Positions 10,318-19,727 of a stretch of 64,000 bases of DNA are shown one piece after another; position 1 is the first letter of the stretch, and each line of letters opens with the position of its first letter. Under the pieces are notes generated by a model. That model was not told where the DNA came from. It saw only the letters and a list, made by a program, of their open reading frames with translations, and did no database searches. The stretch lies in assembly GCF_014279595.1 (NCBI RefSeq), contig NZ_CP047943.1:744001-808000 (forward strand), read 5' to 3'. The stretch is from Synechococcus sp. RS9909. Its GTDB lineage: Bacteria > Cyanobacteriota > Cyanobacteriia > PCC-6307 > Cyanobiaceae. The position numbers and the translations under genes were made by a program.

Positions 10318-12327
10318 GTGGATTTGCCGATCGATCATTTCCGTCTGCTCGGTGTCAGTCCGTCGGCGGAATCCGAAACGATCCTGCGCACGCTCCAGCT
10401 GAGGATCGATCGCTCTCCCGATCAGGGATTCACCCACGAGGGTCTGCAACAACGCGCCGACCTCCTGCGCCTCTCTGCCGATCTGCTCACCGATCCCTCC
10501 CGGCGTCGCGACTATGAGGCGGCGCTCATGGAACTCGGGCGGGATCACCCTGGCGAAACCGCTGGCCTGGAAGTGGCGTCGAGTCGTGAAGTGGGCGGAC
10601 TCATCCTCCTGTGGGAGGCCAACGCCCCCCATGAGGCGTTTCAGCTGGCGCGTCAGGCCCTGCAGCCTCCGCAGGCCCCTGCCCTGGGCAGTGGCCGGGA
10701 AGCCGATCTCGCCCTGCTTGCCGCCCTCGCCTGCTTGTCAGCCGCCGAGCAGGATCAGGAGCAGCGCCGTTATGAATCAGCTGCCGGGCTGCTGGGGGAG
10801 GGGCTTCAGCTGCTGCACAGGGTCGGCAAATTGCCGGATCAACGCCTGGTGCTGGAGCAGCGCCTGGAGCAGCTCAAGCCCTATCGCATTCTCGACCTGC
10901 TCAGTCGCGATCTGTCCGAACAGCAGGCCAGGAGCGAGGGGCTCGATCTTCTCGATCAGCTGGTGAAAGACCGGGGAGGCCTGGAAGGTCTGAATCAGGG
11001 TGAGATCGGCCTCAGCCAGGGGGAGTTTGAGCTGTTTTTCCAGCAGATCCGCCGTTTTCTCACCGTGCAGGAGCAGATCGATCTGTTTGAGCGCTGGCAG
11101 GGGCTGGGGTCGAGCGATGCCGCGTTCCTGGCGGTGATGGCGTGCTCTGCCGCCGGCTTCTCCCGTCGCAAGCCCGAGCGTCTCGATGAAGCGCGTCAGC
11201 GCTTGCGTGATCTCCCCCTGGAGGGTCTCGACACCCATCCGCTTCAGGCCTGTCTGGATCTGCTCCTTGGCGATGTGGATCACGCCATGACCCAGATGCG
11301 GGCGAGTGCCGATTCTGAGTTGCAAACCTGGCTCAAGCGCCACCCCGGCGATGATCTGGCGGCTCTTTGCGATTACTGCCGCTCCTGGTTGCGTCGGGAT
11401 GTGCTGCCCGGCTACCGCGATGTGGATGCCGATGCGGTGGATCTGGAGGCCTGGTTCGCGGATCGCGATGTGCAGGCCTTTGTGGAACGCCTGGAGAGGG
11501 TTCAGGCTCGCCGGCTCGGAGGGCCGGCGGAGACCTGGTCACCGACCGACCCCTATCCCGCCTTCCCCCTCGACCCTGACGGCATGCTCCCCCTGGCGAT
11601 CCCTTCACCCCCCAGCGCTGCGGTCGACAGTGGTGTTGAGGCGGGTGGTGTTGAGGCGGTTGGCGCTGAGCTGGATGGAGAGGCGACGCCGTCCTGGCGC
11701 GAGCGCTTCCAACTCGATCGGTTCAGTCCTGCCCGCGTTCAGGTCGGCCGACCGTGGCTGATCGGATCGGTGCTGTTTGTGCTTGTGGTGGCTGTGGCGG
11801 CGGCCTTTGCCCTGGTGGGTCTGCGCCGTGAATCGGAAGTGGAGTCGGAGTCGCCAGCGACACCGCCGCCATCCACGCCCGTGCAGGCCAGCTTGAAGCC
11901 GGAGGCGGATCCGGCTCCAGCTTCCTTGAAGCCGCTCGAGGCGGACGCCCCCAATGAGGCCCAGCTGCAGACGCTGTTGCAGGCGTGGCTGGATCGCAAG
12001 GCTCGTGTGTTGGCAGGGGGTTCCCGGGCCGACGCCCAGCTGGCCACGGTGGCCCGCGATGGCCTGATTCAACAGCTGGAGGCCGAACGGCAGGCGGATG
12101 CGGCGGCAGGTGCCCGCCAGACCGTGGAGGCGACGATCACGTCAGTTGAGGTGGTCAGTCGCTCCCCGCAGAGGATTGAACTGCGTGCCCGGGTGGCTTA
12201 CAGCGATCAGCGCCTGGATGCCGCCGGCAAGGTCATCGAACGCACGCCTCCCACCACCCTCCCGGTGACGTACATCCTCGGTCGCGATGGCCGCACCTGG
12301 CGCCTGCACGCCTACATCCCCGGCTGA
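10318..12327 (+). CDS. ftn2: Cell division protein Ftn2/ZipN (ARC6 family)
   Basis: This inner-membrane organiser of the cyanobacterial divisome tethers FtsZ and is the ancestor of plastid ARC6. The N-terminus has a DnaJ-like segment ([14 protein letters not shown] to DPSRRRDYE). A long helical, tetratricopeptide-like middle follows, then one membrane helix near residues 478-500 ([17 protein letters not shown]), a Pro-rich spacer and a C-terminal IMS-type domain ([16 protein letters not shown] to [13 protein letters not shown]). The GTG start gives 669 residues; an ATG 18 codons upstream would overlap the likely promoter. Confidence 0.9.
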   Translation: MDLPIDHFRLLGVSPSAESETILRTLQLRIDRSPDQGFTHEGLQQRADLLRLSADLLTDPSRRRDYEAALMELGRDHPGETAGLEVASSREVGGLILLWEANAPHEAFQLARQALQPPQAPALGSGREADLALLAALACLSAAEQDQEQRRYESAAGLLGEGLQLLHRVGKLPDQRLVLEQRLEQLKPYRILDLLSRDLSEQQARSEGLDLLDQLVKDRGGLEGLNQGEIGLSQGEFELFFQQIRRFLTVQEQIDLFERWQGLGSSDAAFLAVMACSAAGFSRRKPERLDEARQRLRDLPLEGLDTHPLQACLDLLLGDVDHAMTQMRASADSELQTWLKRHPGDDLAALCDYCRSWLRRDVLPGYRDVDADAVDLEAWFADRDVQAFVERLERVQARRLGGPAETWSPTDPYPAFPLDPDGMLPLAIPSPPSAAVDSGVEAGGVEAVGAELDGEATPSWRERFQLDRFSPARVQVGRPWLIGSVLFVLVVAVAAAFALVGLRRESEVESESPATPPPSTPVQASLKPEADPAPASLKPLEADAPNEAQLQTLLQAWLDRKARVLAGGSRADAQLATVARDGLIQQLEAERQADAAAGARQTVEATITSVEVVSRSPQRIELRARVAYSDQRLDAAGKVIERTPPTTLPVTYILGRDGRTWRLHAYIPG

Positions 12328-12423
12328 GTTCCGCCCCGGTGATTCCAAACGATTGGAGGGGGATGCCGATCGGTTGGAGGCGGCTTTTTACGATCGGAGC
12401 TGCGTCTTCCAGGATCCCCTTCC

Positions 12424-13902
12424 ATGTTCGATGAGCTGTCAGCCCGCTTTGAAGATGCGGTCAAGGGGCTGAGGGGCCAGGACAAGATCTCCGAAACCAA
12501 CGTGGAGGGTGCCCTTAAAGAGGTGCGCCGTGCCCTCCTGGAGGCGGACGTGAGCCTGCCGGTGGTGAAGGACTTCGTCGCTGAGGTGCGTCAGAAGGCC
12601 GTGGGCGCCGACGTGGTGCGCGGCATCAGCCCGGATCAGAAGTTCATCCAGGTGGTGCACGATCAGCTGGTGGAGGTGATGGGGGGCGGCAATGCGCCGC
12701 TCGCCCGGGCGGAGCAGGCGCCCACCGTGGTGCTGATGGCGGGCCTGCAGGGCGCTGGTAAAACCACGGCCACCGCCAAGCTGGGCCTCTACCTCAAGGA
12801 TCAGGGCCGCCGGGCCTTGATGGTCGGTGCTGATGTGTATCGCCCCGCTGCCATCGATCAGCTCAGAACCCTCGGGGAGCAGATCGGGGTGGAGGTGTTC
12901 AGCCTCGGCGCGGAGGCGAAGCCGGAAGACATCGCCAGTGCCGGTCTGGCCAAGGCCAGGCAGGAGGGGTTCGACACCCTGTTGGTCGACACTGCCGGCC
13001 GCCTCCAGATCGACCAGTCGATGATGGACGAGATGGTGCGGATCCGTTCCGCCGTGCAGCCCGATGAGGTGCTGCTGGTGGTGGATTCGATGATCGGCCA
13101 GGAGGCGGCTGAGCTCACGCGGGCCTTCCATGAGCAGGTGGGGATCACCGGTGCGGTGCTCACCAAACTCGATGGCGATTCCCGTGGCGGCGCCGCCCTG
13201 TCGATCCGCAAGGTGAGTGGTCAGCCGATCAAGTTCATCGGCACCGGCGAGAAAGTGGAAGCGCTGCAGCCCTTCCATCCGGAACGGATGGCCAGCCGGA
13301 TTCTGGGCATGGGGGATGTGCTCACCCTTGTGGAGAAAGCCCAGAAGGAGGTGGAGCTGGCCGATGTGGAGAAGATGCAGAAGAAGTTGCAGGAGGCGTC
13401 GTTTGACTTCTCCGACTTCCTGCAGCAGATGCGTCTGATCAAACGCATGGGCTCCCTCGGTGGCCTGATGAAGATGATCCCGGGCATGAACAAGCTCGAT
13501 GACGGCATGCTCAAACAGGGTGAGCAGCAGTTGAAGAAGATCGAGGCGATGATCGGCTCGATGACCGTCGCCGAACGTCAGCAGCCGGAATTGCTCGCAG
13601 CCCAACCCTCGCGTCGGCGCCGGATCGCCTCCGGCAGCGGCCATTCCCCCGCCGACGTGGACAAGGTGCTGGCTGACTTCCAGAAAATGCGCGGCTTCAT
13701 GCAGCAGATGACCCGAGGTGGTGGCATGCCGGGCATGCCTGGGATGGGGGGAGGATTCCCTGGTATGGGGGGATTTCCAGGGATGGGTGGCCCCGGCGGC
13801 GGCATGCCTGGCATGGGGGGCATGGGAGCCCGTGGCGGTCGTGGTGGTCCGCCCCGCCGTCAGCGCCCGGCCAAGAAGAAAAAAGGCTTCGGAGAGCTCT
13901 GA
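12424..13902 (+). CDS. ffh: Signal recognition particle protein Ffh
   Basis: Ffh is the SRP54-type GTPase that binds signal sequences and 4.5S RNA and delivers ribosomes to FtsY. The 492 residues show the N domain, the G1 motif GLQGAGKTTATAKL (about 108), DTAGR, TKLDGDSRGGAAL and FIGTGEK. The M domain follows with FLQQMRLIKRMG and GMMKM-type segments. The tail is strongly Gly/Met-rich (repeated GMPGM and GGFPGM units) and then basic, as is usual in cyanobacterial Ffh. rpsP follows after 78 bp that contain its own likely promoter. Confidence 0.96.
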   Translation: MFDELSARFEDAVKGLRGQDKISETNVEGALKEVRRALLEADVSLPVVKDFVAEVRQKAVGADVVRGISPDQKFIQVVHDQLVEVMGGGNAPLARAEQAPTVVLMAGLQGAGKTTATAKLGLYLKDQGRRALMVGADVYRPAAIDQLRTLGEQIGVEVFSLGAEAKPEDIASAGLAKARQEGFDTLLVDTAGRLQIDQSMMDEMVRIRSAVQPDEVLLVVDSMIGQEAAELTRAFHEQVGITGAVLTKLDGDSRGGAALSIRKVSGQPIKFIGTGEKVEALQPFHPERMASRILGMGDVLTLVEKAQKEVELADVEKMQKKLQEASFDFSDFLQQMRLIKRMGSLGGLMKMIPGMNKLDDGMLKQGEQQLKKIEAMIGSMTVAERQQPELLAAQPSRRRRIASGSGHSPADVDKVLADFQKMRGFMQQMTRGGGMPGMPGMGGGFPGMGGFPGMGGPGGGMPGMGGMGARGGRGGPPRRQRPAKKKKGFGEL

Positions 13903-13914
13903 CGGGTCGCAGGG

Positions 13915-13920
13915 TATGGT
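13915..13920 (+). promoter_or_regulatory. Putative -10 element upstream of rpsP
   Basis: TATGGT lies in the 78-bp ffh-rpsP gap, about 60 nt before the rpsP ATG. A convincing -35 element is not visible, which is common in this group. Confidence 0.3.
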
Positions 13921-13980
13921 GGCTGTTTGGCGCGCGATTCAGCATCAGCGCCGACGTCCACCCATCCACGCAGCGCCACG

Positions 13981-14397
13981 ATGATCAAGCTCCGCCTGAA
14001 GCGGTTCGGTAAGAAGCGGGAAGCGAGCTTCCGCCTTGTGGCCTGCAACAGCACGTCACGCCGTGACGGACGTCCTCTCCAGGAGCTCGGGTTTTACAAC
14101 CCCCGCACCAAGGAGACCCGTCTGGACACGGAGGGGCTGCGTGCCCGCCTCAGTCAGGGAGCCCAGCCCACCGATGCGGTGCGCTCCTTGCTGGAAAAAG
14201 GTGGTTTGATCGAGGCCAAGGTGCGCCCGGCTGAGATCGTCGGCAAGGCCAAGCAAGCGGCAGCCCGTGAAGCGGCAGCCAAGCAGGCCGCCAAGGAAGC
14301 GGCTGAAGCCAAGGCGGCAGCTGAAGCCGAAGCCAAAGCCGCCGCTGAGGAGGCGGCCACCGGCGCTGCCGAAGGCGGCGAGAGCGGCGAGGCCTGA
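13981..14397 (+). CDS. rpsP: 30S ribosomal protein S16
   Basis: The first 80 residues are canonical S16 ([47 protein letters not shown]). They are followed by an extended, highly charged tail made almost only of Ala, Lys and Glu (repeated [21 protein letters not shown]-like units). The protein is thus 138 residues long instead of about 80-90. Such Ala/Lys/Glu tails are known in picocyanobacterial S16. The ATG chosen is where S16 homology begins. The phoH-like gene starts 6 nt after the stop. Confidence 0.96.
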   Translation: MIKLRLKRFGKKREASFRLVACNSTSRRDGRPLQELGFYNPRTKETRLDTEGLRARLSQGAQPTDAVRSLLEKGGLIEAKVRPAEIVGKAKQAAAREAAAKQAAKEAAEAKAAAEAEAKAAAEEAATGAAEGGESGEA

Positions 14398-14403
14398 TTG
14401 TTG

Positions 14404-15390
14404 ATGTCCGAAGCTGCCGCATCGGGACGCTTCGTTGTTGATCTACCCCATCCCGAGGCGGCGCTGGCCCTGTCAGGCCCCTCGGATCAGACCCTGCGTC
14501 AGCTGGAGGCCCTCACCGGTGTCTCCCTGGTGATGCGGGGTCTTCAATTAGATATCACCGGACGGCCCAGTCAGCTCGAACGCGCTGCAGCTGTGGTGGA
14601 GCTGTTGCGGTCGTTCTGGCAAGAGGGAGACGCGATCTCGACGGTGGATCTGCAGACGGCGCTTCAGGCCCTCGATACGAATCGCCGTCAGGACCATCAG
14701 GCCATGGGGCAGCAGGTGCTGGCGCGCTCCCAACGGGGGCAGCTGCTGCGGCCGCGCACCCTGCGCCAGAAGACCTATGTCGAGGCGATGGAGCGCCACG
14801 ATCTCACCTTTGCGCTTGGCCCTGCCGGCACCGGCAAGACCTTCCTGGCCACGGTGTTGGCGGTGCGGATGCTCAGTGAACGCAAGGTGGAGCGACTGAT
14901 CCTCACCCGTCCGGCGGTGGAGGCCGGTGAGCGGCTCGGCTTTCTTCCCGGGGATCTGCAGCAGAAGGTGGACCCCTACCTGCGCCCTCTCTATGACGCT
15001 TTGCATGCCTTGATGGGGGCGGAGAAAACGGCGGCTCTGCTCGAGAAAGGCGTGATCGAAGTGGCGCCTCTGGCTTACATGCGCGGCCGCACCCTGGCGG
15101 AATCCTTTGTGATTCTCGATGAGGCGCAGAACACCACCCCTGCCCAGATGCGCATGGTGCTCACCCGTCTGGGCGAGCGCTCCCGCATGGTCGTGACCGG
15201 CGATATCACCCAGGTGGATCTGCCTCCAGGGCAGTTGAGCGGCCTGGTGGAGGCGGCTGAGGTGCTGGATGGCGTTGAAGGCGTGGCGGTGTGTCGCCTC
15301 ACCGCTGCCGATGTGGTGCGCCATCCCTTGGTGCAGCGGGTGGTGGAGGCCTACGCCCGTCGTGACAAAGGCCGCGCCCGGCGCGGATGA
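14404..15390 (+). CDS. phoH: PhoH-like ATPase
   Basis: This is a cytoplasmic PhoH-family P-loop protein linked to RNA metabolism. A KH-like N-terminal part precedes the ATPase core with Walker A GPAGTGKTFLA, the ERLGFLPGDLQQKVDPYLRP segment, Walker B VILDEAQNTTPAQM and the sensor region VTGDITQVDLP. The 328-residue length is standard. TTG codons lie just before the ATG, but the ATG is the natural start. The short spacing suggests cotranscription with rpsP. Confidence 0.93.
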   Translation: MSEAAASGRFVVDLPHPEAALALSGPSDQTLRQLEALTGVSLVMRGLQLDITGRPSQLERAAAVVELLRSFWQEGDAISTVDLQTALQALDTNRRQDHQAMGQQVLARSQRGQLLRPRTLRQKTYVEAMERHDLTFALGPAGTGKTFLATVLAVRMLSERKVERLILTRPAVEAGERLGFLPGDLQQKVDPYLRPLYDALHALMGAEKTAALLEKGVIEVAPLAYMRGRTLAESFVILDEAQNTTPAQMRMVLTRLGERSRMVVTGDITQVDLPPGQLSGLVEAAEVLDGVEGVAVCRLTAADVVRHPLVQRVVEAYARRDKGRARRG

Positions 15391-15451
15391 GGGGATCCGC
15401 ACCGACGCAGCCAGCGCCGCCCCGTCAGGACTGGCAGAGTGAGGAGGTCAT

Positions 15452-16201
15452 GTGATCTGGGGCGCCATGCCAGCCAGCAGCAATTTCCAGGAAGCGATCC
15501 GCGAGGCCCAGTCGAGTGCCCTCGTCGGCCCCAATGTGGTGAACAAGGCCTTGCCCTACGTGGGGGGCGGCATGGTGCTCACAGCCGGAGGCGTGCTGGG
15601 CGGGATGGCCACCATGGCCTCGATCGGTTTCCAGGCGTTCAACACGATCTCTCTGATCGCGATCATCCCCTGGTTCATCCTCTTCTTCGTGGCTCAAAAC
15701 GCCGCGAACAAGGCCAACAACGGCACGGCCCTGCCGCTGATGGCCACCTTCAGTCTGCTCACCGGATTCACCCTCACCGGCCTGGTGGTCCAGGCGATCG
15801 CCGTTGCCGGTGCCGCTTCGATCGGCATCGCCGCTCTGGCCACCGGCATCACCTTCGCGGTGGCTTCAGTGGCCGGTCGTCGGATGAGCGACAGCGTGGG
15901 TCAGGCCCTCAGCGCCGTGGTCGGCCTCGGTCTGATCGGTCTGCTGATCGCCATGGTGGGCCTTTTCATCGCCGGCTTCTTCGTGCCCGGCATCTTTGCG
16001 GCCACCAACCTGGCCATCGCCGGCTTCGGCACGGTGTTGTTCGTCGGTATGGCCTTTGTCGACTTCTACACCATGCCCCGCACGTACCGGGATGACCAAT
16101 ACCTGGCTGGTGCTCTGGGGATGTATCTCACTTACATCAACCTGTTCATCTTCATCCTGCGCTTGATCATCGCCCTGCAAGGCGGCGGTCGCCGCGACTG
16201 A
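15452..16201 (+). CDS. Bax inhibitor-1/YccA-family membrane protein
   Basis: This integral membrane protein of 249 residues has about seven hydrophobic helices. The C-terminal signature FVDFYTMPRT, LAGALGMYLTYINLFIFILRL matches the BI-1/YccA (UPF0005) family, whose members modulate ion leak or membrane proteases such as FtsH. An AGGAGG lies 4 nt before the GTG start used here; an ATG five codons later (MPASSNF) is an equally plausible start. The biochemical role in cyanobacteria is not established. Confidence 0.8.
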   Translation: MIWGAMPASSNFQEAIREAQSSALVGPNVVNKALPYVGGGMVLTAGGVLGGMATMASIGFQAFNTISLIAIIPWFILFFVAQNAANKANNGTALPLMATFSLLTGFTLTGLVVQAIAVAGAASIGIAALATGITFAVASVAGRRMSDSVGQALSAVVGLGLIGLLIAMVGLFIAGFFVPGIFAATNLAIAGFGTVLFVGMAFVDFYTMPRTYRDDQYLAGALGMYLTYINLFIFILRLIIALQGGGRRD

Positions 16202-16250
16202 TCGCCATCTCGCGTGGGTTGGGCACCCACTCGGGCGGCCCTCCGCTTCT

Positions 16251-16277
16251 GACCCCGGTCGCTTGACCGGGGTTTTG
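16251..16277 (+). terminator. Rho-independent terminator
   Basis: A perfect hairpin with arms GACCCCGGTC and GACCGGGGT around a GCTT loop is followed by TTTTG. It sits 50 nt after the BI-1 gene stop and closes the rpsP-phoH-BI-1 stretch. A second, weaker inverted repeat (GTGGGT/ACCCAC) precedes it. Confidence 0.8.
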
Positions 16278-16350
16278 CATTTCAGGCTGTGACAGCACCC
16301 GGACGTTTCCAGGTTGGCTCGCTGGATTAGGAGCGCTTAGTGACAAGTGG

Positions 16351-17760
16351 ATGGCCCCCAGTCTTCAGCGCCGCGAAGCCGATCAGCGGATCCAATTCAT
16401 CCTGCGGCTTGCGATTGCGGCGGCCTTGGGCGGCTTCCTCTTCGGGTATGACACGGCGGTCATCAATGGGGCCGTGTCCTCGATTCAGGCCACATTCAAC
16501 GCCTCGGCGATGGGGCTCGGTCTGGCGGTGTCGTCAGCCTTGCTCGGTTCAGCCGCTGGTGCTCTCGGAGCCGGCTGGCTGGCGGATCGCATCGGTCGCC
16601 GGCGCAGCATGTGGCTTGCGGCGGTGCTCTTCATCGCCAGTGCGGTCGGGTCCGCCCTGGCACCGACGCTGCGCGATCTGGTGATCTGGCGTGTGATCGG
16701 TGGTGTGGCCGTTGGTTTTGCCAGCGTTCTGGCGCCGGCTTACATCGCTGAGATTTCTCCGGCCAACTTGCGGGGGCGCACCGGTTCGCTGCAGCAGTTG
16801 GCAATTGTGGTGGGGATTTTTATCGCGCTTCTGTTTGATTACGTGATCGTGCTGGCCACGGTGGATCAGGAGCCGCTCTCCAGTGTGGGCCCGCTGCCCG
16901 CCTGGCGCTGGATGTTGATGTCTGAGCTGATCCCGGCGTTGTTGTACGGCGGCATGGTGCTGAGGATTCCCGAAAGCCCTCGCTATCTGGTTCAGATCGG
17001 TTGCATTGAGCATGCCCGCGAGGTGATTCTCAAGACTCTGGGTGAACCCACCCAGGAGGTGATTGATCGCATTCAGGCCAGCCTCGGCCATCGCAATGGT
17101 GGACAGATTCAGGATCTGTTCTCGAAGCGTTCCCTGCTTTTGCCCGTGGTGTGGACTGGCGTGCTGTTGGCGATCTTCCAGCAATTCGTTGGCATCAACG
17201 TGATCTTCTACTACTCCAGTTCTCTCTGGAAGGCGGTGGGATTCAGCACCACCGACAGCCTCAGCATCACGGTGGTGACGTCGATCACCAATGTGGTCAC
17301 CACATTTTTGGCGATTGCCACGATTGACCGCCTCGGGCGGCGGCCCCTGCTGCTGGCTGGCTCCGTGGTGATCACGATCAGCCTGGGATTGATGAGCTGG
17401 ACGTTTGCCGGCGCTCCGATTGTCAACGGCGAACCGCAGCTGACCGGCGCCGCCTCGTTGGTGGCCCTGATTTCGGCGAATGTGTTTGTGTTTGCCTTCG
17501 GTTTCTCCTGGGGGCCGGTGATGTGGGTGCTTTTGGGTGAGATGTTCAGCAATCGCATCCGCGCCCTGGCCCTGGGGCTCTCCGCCACCGTCAACTGGCT
17601 GGCTAATTTCCTCATTTCCACCACCTTCCCCGTGTTGCTCCAGTCATCGGGGCCTGCGCTCGCCTATGGCTTGTATGCCACAGCTGCAGCGATCTCCTTC
17701 TTCTTCGTGTTGTTCATGGTGCGGGAAACGAAGGGGCGTGAGCTGGAAGACATGGCCTGA
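16351..17760 (+). CDS. MFS sugar porter (GlcH/XylE-like sugar:H+ symporter)
   Basis: This 12-helix inner-membrane transporter of 469 residues belongs to the sugar porter family. Signature motifs are GGFLFGYDTAVI in helix 1, GRRRS, RVIGGVAVGFAS, PESPRYL, QQFVGINVIFYYSS, DRLGRRPLLL, WGPVMWVLLGEMF and the C-terminal RETKGR. Marine picocyanobacteria carry a high-affinity glucose transporter (GlcH) of this family, and this is a good candidate, but substrate cannot be read from sequence. The OprB-type porin follows 5 nt after the stop, pointing to a dedicated sugar uptake unit across both membranes. Confidence 0.88.
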   Translation: MAPSLQRREADQRIQFILRLAIAAALGGFLFGYDTAVINGAVSSIQATFNASAMGLGLAVSSALLGSAAGALGAGWLADRIGRRRSMWLAAVLFIASAVGSALAPTLRDLVIWRVIGGVAVGFASVLAPAYIAEISPANLRGRTGSLQQLAIVVGIFIALLFDYVIVLATVDQEPLSSVGPLPAWRWMLMSELIPALLYGGMVLRIPESPRYLVQIGCIEHAREVILKTLGEPTQEVIDRIQASLGHRNGGQIQDLFSKRSLLLPVVWTGVLLAIFQQFVGINVIFYYSSSLWKAVGFSTTDSLSITVVTSITNVVTTFLAIATIDRLGRRPLLLAGSVVITISLGLMSWTFAGAPIVNGEPQLTGAASLVALISANVFVFAFGFSWGPVMWVLLGEMFSNRIRALALGLSATVNWLANFLISTTFPVLLQSSGPALAYGLYATAAAISFFFVLFMVRETKGRELEDMA

Positions 17761-17765
17761 CCCTG

Positions 17766-19133
17766 ATGTCAAAATCACAGGCACCTCGGCCCCAACGCTG
17801 GGCCTCTCTCCTGGCTCTGATCCTGGCGACTGGAGCGCCATGGCCTGGTTCATCGCCCAGCCTCGCCGAGGAGGTGGATGCATCAGAGCCAGCCAAGGAA
17901 ACAATCAACAACACCCCCCAGCCCTGGCTGCAGAACTGGCTGGACATGCCCGATTGGATGGCGATCTCCCTGGGATACGTCAATGAAATCAACGGTAATC
18001 CATCCGGTGGTTTGCAGCAAACGGCCACCTACACCCACAACATCTCGCTCAACACGAGTTATTCTAGCGGCTATACGCGACCCGTTGATCAGTGGGGCGA
18101 AATTGATCACTGGAAACTGGTGGCCAATCTGTCGCAGCGTTCCGGCACCAGCCTGTCGCAGAAGATTCCCAATGCATTGGCCGTGCAGCAGATCTTTGGC
18201 TATGGCCAGACTTTTCGGCTGGCGGGCCTTTGGGTGGAGCGCGGTCAGCAAGAGAGCGGTTTGCTCACCCTCAAGTTGGGCAAGATTGCCACGTTTGATG
18301 ATTTCGCCTCGTCGCCATTGTATTGCTATTACACCAACAATGGCTTCTGCGGTCAGATCTGGGGCATTCCCAATTCCTTGCCCGTCGCCGCCTATCCGGC
18401 CAACCAATATGGCGCTGTTGTGCATGTGGGTGATCGCAAGCGCGGCACGCTGCGCTATGGCCTTTATCAGATCAATCCGGAGGGATTTGAACCTGGATAT
18501 CACGGTGCCGACTTTCAGATCAGCTCCTCCAATGGCCTGGCCCAGTTTTTGCAACTCGACATCCCCTTCGCACCGGCGGGCACGATTCCCCTGAAGTGGA
18601 TGGCCGATGGCCGCTTGCAGCGCGTGCCGGAGGATGAGAAAGACCTCGATTATGTGTCCGGTCTGCCGGCTCCCGGTTTGCAGCTTGGTGGTTGGTTGGG
18701 GCGTTGGGATTTCCCTCTGTTGGAGAACAGTGGCCGCACCGCGTCTCAGAACAACGGGGTGTATGGCCTGGTGGCGGTGCCGCTGACGCTCGGGGGGCTG
18801 GCCTTGGATGGTCGTCTCTGGGCCAACCTGGCCTATGGCTTCAACCCTGATGTGCAGACCATTCCTGTGAACTATGCCGGTGGCTGGGTGGGGAAGGGTG
18901 TGTTTCGCAACCGTCCGAATGACGCGCTCGTGATCGGGTTTTCCCATGCCGGTTGGAGTTCGGACATGCCCACGCCACAGGTGTGGGAGTCGGTGATCGA
19001 ATTGGGGTATCAGGTGGCGATCGGCACCAATGCTTCGATTCAGCCCAACCTCCAATACGTGTTCAATCCCAGTGGCACCGGTGCGGTGCCCGATGCCTTC
19101 GTGTTGGGGGTGCAGATGACGTTGTTGTTTTGA
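17766..19133 (+). CDS. oprB: OprB-family carbohydrate-selective porin
   Basis: This predicted outer-membrane beta-barrel has 455 residues. An N-terminal signal peptide (SLLALILATGAPW, cleavage near PSLAEE) is followed by OprB-type sequence: GYVNEINGNPSGGLQQ, the NLSQRSGTSLSQ strand, RLAGLWVERG and LKLGKIATFDDF. The protein ends in aromatic MTLLF, as expected for BAM-assembled barrels. It lacks the SLH domain found in the large Som-type cyanobacterial porins, so it resembles proteobacterial OprB. It lies 5 nt after the sugar porter and is surely cotranscribed, providing the outer-membrane entry for the same sugar. Confidence 0.87.
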   Translation: MSKSQAPRPQRWASLLALILATGAPWPGSSPSLAEEVDASEPAKETINNTPQPWLQNWLDMPDWMAISLGYVNEINGNPSGGLQQTATYTHNISLNTSYSSGYTRPVDQWGEIDHWKLVANLSQRSGTSLSQKIPNALAVQQIFGYGQTFRLAGLWVERGQQESGLLTLKLGKIATFDDFASSPLYCYYTNNGFCGQIWGIPNSLPVAAYPANQYGAVVHVGDRKRGTLRYGLYQINPEGFEPGYHGADFQISSSNGLAQFLQLDIPFAPAGTIPLKWMADGRLQRVPEDEKDLDYVSGLPAPGLQLGGWLGRWDFPLLENSGRTASQNNGVYGLVAVPLTLGGLALDGRLWANLAYGFNPDVQTIPVNYAGGWVGKGVFRNRPNDALVIGFSHAGWSSDMPTPQVWESVIELGYQVAIGTNASIQPNLQYVFNPSGTGAVPDAFVLGVQMTLLF

Positions 19134-19143
19134 TCTGGTTCGA

Positions 19144-19662
19144 TCAGTCGGCGACGGCCTCCACCGCTTCCCGGATCGCCTGCTTCTGCCGCTCGTCGTA
19201 GCCCCAGCGCTCCAGGAAGGCCAGGTCGTCGCCTCGGCTGTGATGGGCCGCCTCGAGCAGGGTCTCGAGACGTTCTTTCACCTGGTGGGGATCGAGTTGA
19301 CGCAGCAACTCGCAGCAGCGGGCATTGACCCGTTCCGAACCTGCGGCCTGGGCGTCGTCGCCATTGTTGCGATGGTGCACCACCATCGCCGCACTCATCG
19401 CCAGGTTGCGAGCGGTGAGGTCCACAACCCCTTCTCCTGCTTCGCGCAGTTGGATCACGAGGGGTTCCGGCAGGCGATCCATCAGGGCGCTGTCGCCGGC
19501 GAGGCTCACCACGAAGAAGCCGCGAGCCCCATCGCGACTGGCCACCAGCTCCGCCACCCGATCGGCCAGAACTTCGTCGCTGATCTCCTCCCCATCCCAC
19601 TGTTGCAACCAGCTGGCGGCGATTTCGATCGCCTGCTGAAAGGTGGGTTCGAGCGCGCTCAT
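19144..19662 (-). CDS. Conserved cyanobacterial protein, unknown function
   Basis: This 172-residue soluble, acidic, largely helical protein has no signal peptide or membrane segment. The ordered pattern (FQQAIEIAASWLQQWD, RGFFVVSLAGD, MVVHHRNNGDDAQA, ERVNARCCELL, LAFLERWGYDERQK) and typical codon use indicate a real gene. I do not recognise a domain. It converges with oprB (10-bp gap) and is divergent from era. Confidence 0.75.
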   Translation of the reverse strand: MSALEPTFQQAIEIAASWLQQWDGEEISDEVLADRVAELVASRDGARGFFVVSLAGDSALMDRLPEPLVIQLREAGEGVVDLTARNLAMSAAMVVHHRNNGDDAQAAGSERVNARCCELLRQLDPHQVKERLETLLEAAHHSRGDDLAFLERWGYDERQKQAIREAVEAVAD

Positions 19663-19727
19663 GCTCTGCCATCACTGCGGATGTCAGCCTATGGGCAACG
19701 GGTTCGCTTGCAAGCGATGCTGAAGCC

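Noticed and set aside
12439-13644. Long minus-strand frame opposite ffh
   Set aside because: His/Leu/Gly-rich shadow of the ffh codons; ffh is intact on the plus strand.
13720-13830. Tandem repeat of GGCATGCCTGGGATG-like units
   Set aside because: It encodes the Gly/Met-rich tail of Ffh, a normal feature of the protein, not an independent repeat element.
14240-14390. Repetitive Ala/Lys/Glu codons
   Set aside because: This is the charged tail of ribosomal protein S16 in picocyanobacteria.
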